From: Zygnema cylindricum
Lineage: Eukaryota; Streptophyta; Zygnematophyceae; Zygnematales; Zygnemataceae
Assembly: GCA_037447655.1 (NCBI GenBank)
Contig: JBBHKE010002693.1
Location: 241,718 to 305,717 of the forward strand
Reading direction: 5' to 3'
Length of the DNA: 64,000 bases
The notes under the pieces are model-generated. The model did not search any database and had not been told where the DNA came from. It saw only the letters and a list, made by a program, of their open reading frames with translations. The position numbers and the translations under genes are program-made. Shown here piece after piece: positions 10,972-22,100 of this stretch. Within the stretch, counting starts at the first letter, position 1. Every line of letters begins with the position of its first letter.

Positions 10972-12243
10972 TTGGTCACTCTTTGGGAATTGATTCCAAA
11001 CAATAATTTAGGTGTCACGAAAAAAAATTTCCAAATTTTTCCCGATTTTTTATTAGCTTTTGCAAAAAGTTAAACGGATCCGAGAGCAGGATTCCTTACC
11101 GACAAGAAATCGGAGATCACTCCTTTGTCACAGCGAGGTTCTACGCTGCGGAAAAGACAAATCTCTGCCTATGGACATTTCACACGTGTCAGTTTTATTA
11201 GACAAAATAGCGGTCACCACATGTTTGACCTTAGCGTTAACACCGAAATTAGAATAAACCTTTTTTTTAAAAAATTTCAAATTCTTAATTAGCGTCAATG
11301 ACGGTATATTTACTTTTACACTATTTAAACTTTGACACTAATAACGATGCGCGGTGTACAGTACAGGATAAAATTTCCACAGCTGCTCGTGGGTACACAT
11401 AAGCATTGCACGTGGCAAGTTTCGATTTGTTGAAGACTGCTCTAACGGAAGGACGCGTTCTTCTCCCATTTCTACATAAGAAAGCGAAAGCTCTCGTTTT
11501 AAACGAAAAACCGCCCCTAAAACTCTACCGGTAATATCGATAAGATTATAAGGTGGTACAGTACAGTGCTGTACTGTATTGTACTGTACTGTTACTTTTC
11601 TCCGTGGGCATCGGAAGCAAGCAGCGTCACTTTATCATCGTTGGGGAAAATGATCGGACGGTTCCAGACTCCGGGCTCACGAGCGGTATTCTTTCTTACA
11701 CCAGGTTGTGAGTGTTGACGAAATCGAAACTGGTACTTATTAATAATCCAGTAAAAATAAAAAAAACATTGAGAATATTGTAAAATCTATATATATTTGA
11801 TATAGTTTCCAAAAACATTGTAAGAAGCTTCGACAGCTAGAAATCCAGAAGTATAGATTGAGCCACCGACAGCGCCGACACCGAAGATTTACAGACGTTT
11901 GGAAAGTTAAGTGTCAAATTTCTTTGCCTTTGTGACAGATATGTTATGCCCGAAGAATCGGGCAGATCCTTAACTTTAGAAAATGCCTCTATGCTTTGTT
12001 TCACCGGCCATTCTTTCTGTACCTACGTTATTTGTTTTCTGTCTTGTTTTGTTAAGGCGGTCCACCTCCTAAATAATCGTACCTATTAGATTGACGGGTA
12101 TGGATTTTGCGTATCTAAAAAAAAATGGCGACGACGTGTGTGCAAAATGCCAGATTGTCACCGTACCAACCTAGGTACGTAAAGTTTGGTTTAGATTTTT
12201 TTTATATGATTCGCTACGCAAACAAATGAACAATATAGAATCA
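10972..12243. other. Repeat-derived intergenic DNA, no gene seen
   Basis: A right-hand Tc1-like end (CGATGCGCGGTGTACAG) occurs at about 11346-11362. A cluster of self-complementary GTAC motifs, (TACAGTAC)n with its complement, occurs at about 11553-11592. The remainder shows no reading frame or known motif that I can support. Confidence 0.4.
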
Positions 12244-12909
12244 GGGTGAACTTCCATTAGAGGAAAAGTGGGGTTGTTTACTGGATGCCGTACGATTTCT
12301 TACATATTCGTACCATTTTTTTTGGTCAGACGAAACATGACGAAACATGTCTACTGGATGGCTCCAATATTATAGGCGTAAGTATAGACCGTTGGATTTT
12401 CACTTTTTTAGACTCGCGAAGCAATCGCGCATATCGTCCAGTGCGTACCATTGGTACACGTGAAAAGTAAAAAAAAATCCACCACGAACAGGCAATGAGA
12501 ATCGAACACGTCGTACATGCCATGTGCCTTCCACCACGGTGTATGAAGGTCGACCGAAATATCTTCGCACGCTCCTTCTGACATCCGCTGACCTTAAAAG
12601 TTTGCGGCGCCTTTTTGACATTCCGTTTCGAAATTTTGATTTTCAATTTTAAAATTAAAATCTGGTCGCAAAATTTTCGTACGAATCATTAACTACAGTA
12701 CCTCCGCCAGTACAAATATTACGTACAGATTTTCAGCTTGAAGAATATTTATAGATTTTAAGAATCTGATAATTAGCTTACGTGGCGCCAATCATAATTG
12801 AGAAACGATGTCTACTAGCACGACATAATGGAAGGCCGTGCCAGTAAACACTACAGTAGAAATAGACGTATCCGCATGTTTACTGGGACCGCCTAATGGA
12901 GAACAGGCC
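12244..12909. mobile_element. Harbinger-like MITE, 666 bp, TCA target duplication
   Basis: Begins GGGTGAACTTCCATTAG and ends in a decayed complement, CTAATGGAGAACAGGCC. TCA flanks both sides (12241-12243 and 12910-12912). The body is an inverted match to 50625-51324. A third related copy is at 52013-52706. Three-base duplications and GGGTG ends fit the PIF/Harbinger pattern, although that superfamily usually duplicates TWA. It ends about 280 bp upstream of the SUMO-ligase start codon. Confidence 0.65.
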
Positions 12910-12912
12910 TCA

Positions 12913-13185
12913 GCAACATTGTAGAAACATTTACAATCCTCAAGTGAAAATAGTAACAGCGATACACGGTGTACCATAATACCGTACCGTATACCGACGA
13001 CATACTGTCATACGGTGCCGTACAAAGGCGTCACCTTTGAAAGTTTGAATCTCTCTGCCGACTGTATCTCTATGGTGTCATCTCTGTAACTGACGGTCAC
13101 GAGTCATGAGTCATGTGAGTCATGTGAGCAGAGAGTAGACTGAAGGAAGGTTGAAGTCTTGTGTGACGTTCTTCTATCTTTTGCT
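12913..13185 (+). promoter_or_regulatory. Promoter and 5' UTR of the PIAL-like gene (inferred)
   Basis: The space between the MITE and the start codon. It begins with a Tc1-like end (AGCGATACACGGTGTAC at about 12957-12973). Around 13098-13128 there are three GAGTCATG direct repeats that create two TGAGTCA sites (13107-13113 and 13116-13122), the core bound by GCN4/Opaque2-type bZIP factors. No clear TATA box is seen. The transcription start is unknown. Confidence 0.35.
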
Positions 13186-16100
13186 ATGGCAAATAATCCG
13201 CTGTCCATCCTTCAAGCTCAGCGGCGCCAGCGTCAGACTTCGCTCTCTGATGCCCTCACGAGGCTCAAGCAGAGACTGCAGCAGAGCACGGAATGTGACC
13301 GCGAGCTCTACACAATTGTTCTAGGTGTTTCAAGGTACTTCATTTTTTCTCTTATACAACGGGTAATTGTTTATGTATTGTTTTTTTATTACATCTATGT
13401 ATTATTGTTAAACTTATGTATCGTTGTTACATTTATGTATTATTGTTATATTTGTGTAGTACTGTTACAATTATGTAATGTCCTTACAGTTATGTATTAT
13501 TGTTGCATTTGTATATGATTGTTGCATTTACGTATTACTGTTACATTTGTGTATTTTTGTTACATCCATGTATTAGTGTTAGCGAGATGGTGAACCATCT
13601 GAGTCCATGGGAACAAAAGGAAGTAGCATGGCAAAAACTGAAAATCTACATGTCGGGGGAAGAAACAAAAACGATAAGCAAGGCTAAAGCAACGAAAATA
13701 CGAAAAGATGGCCAGTAAACCGAAAACACCCAAAGAAGCAAAAAGCAACAAACGAAACATCAAAGGAAATTGTTACATTTATGTATTATTGTGACATACG
13801 TACATTTGATTCATTTTTGTGTTATTCTTAAATTTATGTGTTATCGCTACATGTAAACAAGACAAAATTGGAACGATTCTTCAACTGCGAATGCAAGAAT
13901 TGGCCTTGATGCTTCTAGTTGCCTTTGTTTATGTACGGACTAATGTCCTAATGTGGTAGCAACTTATATTGTCTAAAGATCATATTTTGTAATTCATACT
14001 CCATGATGTTGGCGTTTGGAGAACTAGGTTTGAGGTTTTGCTCAAGGATAGTATATTATGTATTGCTATAGCGTTAACGTTGTTTTCTAGCTTTTTAAAC
14101 CGTTTTTCTCCGTGCAGTCTGTCGGATTATTCCGACGATGTGATGGAAAGATAAGTCCTTACCTTCCAAATGGTGAACACCAAAATGGAAATTGGACATC
14201 TGTGCCCAGAGAATAGCTGATTTAAGTGGCGAAAAGAACATAAACGCCAATAGTGAAACACGGTGTATCTTACTGTTTCCTTGTGGTTGACCCAGTACTT
14301 TTGGTTTTCTTTGTATTTTTAGAATGTAATTTATGCATCTGACGTTGTAAAGGTAAGTTTCTGAAATGTTTTCAACTATGTGCAAAAGTCTCTGTTGGCC
14401 CTGCACCTGAATTGGAGTTTCAAGTCAATGTTTGGAGTTTGTTTGAGTCGGGTTTTGGAGACTGAATTTCATTTCGTGTTCGGGCGTCTGTGATTTTTTT
14501 CTGTTTTTGATGAAAAAGTTTTATCCTAGTCAGTGGTATGGGACTGTATTTCCTTTTACACCTGAAATATAACATTTGGATTGTCTTCTTTGGGGGTTTT
14601 GTGTGCTTAATTATTTGTCAGAAACGTTGATGTCTTGGTAAATGCACGGGACCGATATGATATGGGACTGTATTTCCTTTTACACCTGAAATATAACATT
14701 TGGATTGTCTTCTTTGGGGGTTTTGTGTGCTTAATTATTTGTCAGAAACGTTGATGTCTTGGTAAATGCACGGGACCGATATGAGAAACCGCAGGAAATG
14801 TATGGTGGCATTATGCAGGTATTTTTGCTGAACTTCATGTCTTTGTCGTTTTGTCTTTGCCTTTGTCTTTGTCTTTGTTGTTGTCCTTTTTGTCTCGAAT
14901 CATGCTTGGCTGTGTAGAACATTCAGCACTCCAAATCTCTACTTTTCTCTCATATCTAGACCCCACTTTTACTCTCTTCATTCGTCACTCCAATTTTCCT
15001 TTTGTTTGCATGTACTTCATTCGCTCACTTTTCCTTGTTTGTTTGCTTCTTGTGGTCTTTAGCGTTTCCACCATTGCACCTCTCTCTTGTCACTTCCATT
15101 CTCATAGCACGGTATAACTTCCAAATGCCGAAAATTGATCATGTGCAGATTTTGTATGTCCATATGGCCAAGAATGTCAGCAAAATACCAAAGCTGAAAT
15201 GCATGCATACATAATACCATGTATACATGATTATTGCCATAAATACATCATATATTGGTATTGTATATATATTGTATCTATATGTATGTATGTTACACAT
15301 ATTACCACATATACATAATTATTACCATACATGCATTATACTTATTAATATCCTGCATATATACATATGACCATGGCTTATTGTGGGCAGGTTGCACGCT
15401 ATCATTCAAATGATCGTCGAGCCTGGCCAGTTTTGGTGGTTCTTTTGCTTTCAGCTAAGGTTTGTCTGCTTTTCCCTTTATTTTAAAGTGATATAAGGCC
15501 ATTTTGTCTTGGCTGTTCTGATTTGGAAAGAACCTCAAGTGTTAAATATGAGAAAACATTCTGCATTATGGACAAACTTTCATAACGATGACTTTGGAAG
15601 CTAATAGTAACCATAAAGGTCCCAGCCCCTTTCATTTCCCATGGTGTCAATTTGCTTGTTTGGACAAAAAACGCTCAATTTTGGATGCTCACTCTACCCC
15701 CATTACTTATTAATTGAGGTGTTGGAGTTAAGTTAGTATGCTTTGAATTCTCATTGGACTCTGCTTGAATAGCACCAGCCAATGGTTTTAGAATGCCCTG
15801 GATTCCCTATTCTGTTGGCGGCACTTCTAAAAGGTATCAGGAATTTTGTTCTACCTGATCTGATGTGACCATTGGCCTTTCTGCTTCTTGTTGTATGAAG
15901 CACTACACCACCCATCACTATTCAAGGTAGTGCATTATTAGCACTAACACTTTATCAGAATTAACCACACTGAATTATGTTTCAACACGTGGTTAGTTGT
16001 TGGCCACATAATTAAATAGTGTTGTTAACACTTATTCATAATTTTGGTCAGAGAAACACTCACTTGAGCGTGATCAGTGTAATTGACTTTGTATGATCGA

Positions 16101-19100
16101 CTCTTGGGCCTTCTTGGCTAGGCAATACACTCCCTATCACTGGCAGTGTTAATAACACTGATTTGGTTGCGACTTTTTTTGACCGGAAATCATAAATTAG
16201 TGTTAATAACACTTTTTGTCCACTGTATCTGGGATATGCAGTGATCAAGCTGGAGGAAGTAGTTTCTTTCCTGTTTGTCATCTCTCCAGTAGCTCAATGC
16301 CAAGTTCGCACAAGGCATGTGTCTTTAGAGAATTCAGTCTTCTTCCCAACTTTTACCAAGAGATGCCTCATCTATACAGTTTGGTCTTACGTTATGCTCG
16401 GGATTCTACACTGAAGTTTGCTGTTTCTTTGCCTTTTATTGGCCACATCACTCTGCCTTAAACTAGCATTATTCGATACTAATTTCTCTTTAATACTACA
16501 CTAAAACAGCGATGGGCAGTGACTGACATGGATGTTTGAGTCAGGGAGCATGCAGCGCCGGTTGGTTCACTCCTACGGAAACAGAGGAGCTTCTTACGAC
16601 TTTGAATACGGTCAGTAGACGTGGTTATTTAGGGATTTCTTATGATCATGGCACTGTTTTTCTTGTGCTGACCAGCTGGTTTCTTGCTCTTGAACCTTAA
16701 CGCGTCGTTCCATTTTCCATCTTCAAATTTGAATTTGTTTTTTTTTAGTGGAGGGGGGTTGTTTGCAGCTTCTCGCATGCTGGACTCGAAAACCTTCAAC
16801 TGTTGAGCCAGTTGTTTCCCTGCCAGTTCCTACGACTCCAAACGATCCAGAGTCAGTTTTGTCTACTGTTCTCTGGAGGTGGGTTTTTAAATTCTGACCT
16901 AAGAACACTCATTTGTGGTTCAACTCTGAAAACTGACTTAAGGTTTTGAGTCTAGAGTAAAAGTTACTAACAAGTACAAGCAATTGAATGCATGCCACAT
17001 ACTGAGGTGATATGGATTGCATGGGCTTTTGAGCTAGTTAGTCTTAGAAGCACCGATGCAGCAATGATGATTTATTTCATTTGCCAAATTTATACTCTTT
17101 GACCAGTATTTATGGTGCCCATTCTAAGCATGGGAAGCGAGTCTTATAATCATGGGAATTCTGCGTATAGGCTCTTCTTAATACTGTGGTTGTCAGTAAG
17201 TCTAGCTTGACTAGTGTCGTTACCTGGAGAAAGGGAAATGAGTCCATGACTCTGTAAAACTGCAGTAATGGTTTTCCCAGACACTTGTAGTGAGATTTTT
17301 GGGAAACTCTATTTTTTTTTACTCCTGTTTATTGCATGCGCTGCTTCGTTACTAGGTGCAGTGGTATGCTCGTAAAGCCTCGTATAGGACGTTGGGCATG
17401 GTTGCCGGTATATGTGCCCATTAAGCATGAGTTTGACATTCAGAGAAGGTAATGCTCAATTCTGTTAAAAAGTAGATCGGTTTGTCCATTACAATTAGTT
17501 TAATATGTCATCCTTCTTGAATAAACTGTATAGAAAAGTGACCACGAGTACATTGGTATGGTGTAACATAACGCACTGCAGCCGGGCACTACTTTTTTGA
17601 ACTTGTGTATTGTCTATGTTGTTCCATTTGATAATGTTGTATTCATCATTTTATCTTATTTGTTTTTGGAAAATGGGAAATTTTATATGTAATGAGCCAG
17701 TGCGGCTATTTTCATATTCTCCTGTTGAAGCTTAGCATGTTTTTTGTATTTTCAAAAAGTTCTGGTTCTAATTTTTTCATCTTTGGATGGTGGAGTGCAG
17801 GTTTTGCCCCCGGCTTCATTTCACTGAAAAGATAATGGACCTGGAAGTTGAGGTAGTTTTTGTCCACATCAACTAGTTTTCAGGAGTTTTCATGTTTCTA
17901 AACTTCACGTGTTTTCATTCTTTTATTCAAGACTATCCTCGGCAATGTTGGCCCATCCAACAGAAAATTATAATTCTATATTTTTTTTTATACAGCAACT
18001 TGTGTCATTTTCATTGACTGGTGGAACTACGTTTGAAACTCGACCATAAGACGTTGACTTGTCTAATGTGTTCTCTCCCTCTCTAGCACCCTTTCGTTTT
18101 CCCTCTCTCCACGTCTCCATCGCCCCCTTTCCCCCGTGTCCCCCTCTTTCTCTCCCTCCGTTTCCCGCTATCCAACCTGTTCTCCCTCCTTCCGCTCTTT
18201 CTTTCTCCCTATCTTTTTAATCAAAGTGTTTTCTTGAGATGCATATGTCTACCTCCAGTGTTTTGCTCTTGGAGCCCACTGAGCATCTCACAATGAACTT
18301 AATTCATATGAACTTAAATCTTGTAAGTTTCGATATGGATTTATATCCTATAATTTTTTTTTTAGTTTCTTTTTGCAGGTTGGATACCAGATGCTTGCTT
18401 GCGATTTCCACGTGGCACGGCGCTTAAAGGGGGCTGAGACTGTGGTTTGTGATTTATACCCTTCACCTGGGTAAAGCGTTCAAGATGGCAAATTAAATAT
18501 TTTCAATAGCAAAAGTACTATGCAAGCTACACCGACCGTCTTTGTTAGAGTTAATTTACTCTAATTTGATTGAGTGTTCTTAAACCCAAAAAAAGAAGTG
18601 TTAATCTTTTTAGTAAAGCGGTCCATAATGAGTCACGTGGCTGGACATATAGTTAAATCGTAGTAAGTGTTGAATGGTTATTCTGAGAGTGGTGAACCGT
18701 GTGCATTGCCCACCCCTATTAGAGTTGATGATGCTAATTTGAGTGTGAGTTCTTTTGGACCCAAAATCATAAGTTAGTGTTAATAACATTATTTAGTGAT
18801 GTGGCCCGTCATGAGCCACGTTGCAATAGATAATTTGGTGTAGGTAATTCAAATAATGTGTGAACAGTAAAAATTTACTAACTCTGATAGCTATGGCCGC
18901 TCTAGACGTGTTACGGGACTGAAGAAACACTGTGGTTATACTTCATTTCACTGATTGTTTAGAATCGTCTAGCTATGCCTTGTATATATTTTTTTGGCAC
19001 TATTTAGTGACTTAGGGAATTATTCCCATGGCTGTTCTTTTTCTGCTTCAACCTGCCATAAAAGCGTCGGTTTTGTGCTAGGCAAGATCACTTCAGAACG

Positions 19101-22100
19101 TTTTGTAGCTGTAAGTGGAATGTAAAGTAATTCATGGTAGTTGTTTCTCTGGGAACACTGGGCGATGTGGGAACTTTTGGACAGCGATTATTTGTGTCTC
19201 GCAAAAGTGACATTTCAACTTCAGCATGTTTGGTCACACCCCCATGTGCAAGGTGAGCTACGCTGCCCATCGGTCTAATTCGCGTGAGTGTTTTTTGTCC
19301 CAAAATTATAATTTAGTGTTAATAACATTATTTTTTTAAGTTGCCCACAATGAGCCACGTCGCAATACTTGATTTGTGTAGTTAATTCCAATAAATTGTC
19401 AACGCTAGTAATTCACTAACTTTAATCGCGATGGGCTGTGCACTCCATACTATTTGCTTTTGTGCACAAAAGTACACAAAAGCATATCTGTGAGAATTGT
19501 GGTACTCATCTGTCGAGTGAGTCCTTCCTGAACTGAGAGAAAGGCTGTAGATTTTTCAGTCATACCAGGATATGAGTTTGGGAATGATGCAGCTTCATGG
19601 TCAATGGAAAAGGCATTGCAGGACGAACAATCGTAAATGCTGTAAGATATCAACCCTTAGCAGAGGCCTCATTTTTTTTTCTCCGCATGCTCTGGATTTG
19701 TTCACGTGGAAGCTAAATGTTTTCCAGGCATTGCTTCACACGCTTTATGGGCATTTTGCGTTCTTGTTTCTGCCTTGTAATTGATGTGACATTTGGAAAT
19801 TTTTTGTATTTGTTTGCTCCAATAATTGTGGAGTTGTTGGAGCTTGAAAATTCTGAAACTGAAACTGAAACTGAAATGAACTGAAAATGTGCTTTCAGGA
19901 CAAGAGCTCACAAATGCCTTCAGATATTACCGGCACTGTGCGGTTGGGCCCAAATCTTCTGCAGGTTGTGGGTGAATTTTCAAGTCAGTTTCCTCATGCA
20001 AAGTAGAAACCCAATACAGGCTCTGCGTTTTTGTTCATGTAACGGTTGTCGATTCTTTTTCTTAATTTCTGCTGTGACAGCACTGGTGTGTGGTCATCGT
20101 GGCCCGTCTCACACAATTCACTCTATGTGCAACACGTAACTGATCAACCTCCAGATCACTTTGTATAAACCTGTTTCATAGTGGCACAACATTAAAAGGC
20201 GAAATAGATTAAGCTTCCGTTGCAGGTTGATGGAAAGGAAATGTATTGTGGCATTTACAAAATAGTTTGAACAGCGGAAAGCAGGTGATGCACTTCTCAA
20301 TGGTTATGATTTTCCTGGAATGTTTCTGTAGGCATATGTTATTTATACTGACAGCACGACCTGTGAAGGCCATTATAAAGAAATTAGATTGACACCATAA
20401 TTTCATGATAAACCGTTAAGTTTGGCTTTGGGGAAATGGTCTGAAAGGTCTACAGGAGGTTGAGTAAAAAATGGATAATAATTGACTAATTGGCGTCCTA
20501 TAGTTTTCATGGTTGTCGTCCATTCCTTAGTCCTAAGAAGAGAAAAGCAGCTTTTACGTGCACCTTGTTTCCCTTACTAGTACTTTATCTCCCTTTACAC
20601 TCAGGGTTCTCGGGGCGGTCGGCTGACCAGTGCCATTCATTGTGATAATCGGTTTTTTCGTAAACCAAAAGTGGGATTCCAGTCTGGCTAAGCTTTCACC
20701 GATTACTAGTGTTAAAGATGTTTCTGAAGGTGTGTTTTCTCCCGTGGATGGAACCTCTAGAGTACAAAAGGTCAGAAAGGTTAGATTTGAAGACAGAAAA
20801 TAATTTTGATGTATTTTGTAAGAAGTGATTGATAGTTTATCAACAAGTATTAGGATTAAAGATGCTGCTTTTGAAGGTGTGTTTTTCTCCCGTTGATGGA
20901 ATCTCCAGAGTACAAAAGGTGTCAAAGGTTAGAAACGAAGTTAGATAACAGTTAAGACTTTTTTTGTATGCAGTACGGACTGGTAATTTAGGTGCTTTGC
21001 CTTTTTTTACTTGCTTAAAGCAGGTGTTACTGATGGCAATTTTTTGCTTGTGCTGTGTATTTGGAGAAAACACAGATAGGATGGATTGGGAGAGCTGGTA
21101 AATGGTTTTCTTTGAAGCTAAGTGATAGAGTGCCGTTTCTGTGTTCCAGGCAAGCAGGCTGCGGTAGATGATGAGCTAGAGGAAGGGCCTTCACGTGTTT
21201 CTCTCGTCTGTCCTATCAGGTTTTTCGTCCACCCTGGAGCTCTTTTGCAGGCTCTCTGACGCTCAATTTTACTTGTATGCGGTTGTTGTATATGGTTAGG
21301 ATGAGGCTGGATGCATTGCTAACAGGAGGTTAGTCTTGTTACAAGATTCGTTTCTTACTTGTGGGAATGGAAGGAAATGGTTTGAATTCTGATTTCAACT
21401 GTGTGTTACTGTGACCAGTCATCTGCGTATCAAAACTCCTGTGAAGGGTGCATCATGCCGCCATCATCAGGTGCTAGTTTCTCCTCATTCAATGTTTAAA
21501 ACCAGCTTTTTAAACAGTCTTTTGAGAGTTATTTAACACTTCAATTTCTTTCATAAAGGCAGGCTTTTACTTGCAAGGCAACCCCAGTATTTTCACTGTC
21601 TGGCAGCCAATCTGTACATTTCTTTATGAGTTGACATGCGAATGGAGCATCTTCTTCATTGTGTGTCAGGTTCAATTCTGTGCTTTGCCTGTTGCTCTCC
21701 TCTTGTCGTAATGCAACATCTTTTCCTAACACTCTCTATTGGAACGTTTCATGCAATCGTGCAACTAGTGACCATGTAGTTGTTGTGGGGCAGTGCTTTG
21801 ACTACGATTCATTTGTTGCTATCAATGAACGTCGCCCGGCATGGCGCTGCCCATACTGCAACACAAGCCTTACTTTGCAAGACATTCAGCTGGATGGAAA
21901 TCTCGCGAAGGTTAGCAAAAATCATTAAGAGGGAGAAACTGTTGGGTTTATTACAGCTTTGTTTGCCTTTAATATCCTATTAGTTTTTCAGCCTGGCGTG
22001 ATCTGTCTCATTGGTCAATGTCATCAGAGTAGTTGCTAGCTTTATGTTTGACAGCTAATGGGTATCTGCAAGCAACATACTTTATCTAGGGAAATGTGGG

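Noticed and set aside
13590-13765. Coding exon in intron 1 (charged KAKATKIRKDG-like frame)
   Set aside because: Lies between low-complexity repeats, has no suitable phase with exons 1 and 2, and lacks similarity to the SUMO-ligase family.
14795-14818. A separate 24-nt microexon beginning after CCGCAG
   Set aside because: The intron from the preceding donor would be only 33 nt, and the sequence from 14746 is continuously open in the right phase, so a single 73-nt exon explains it better.
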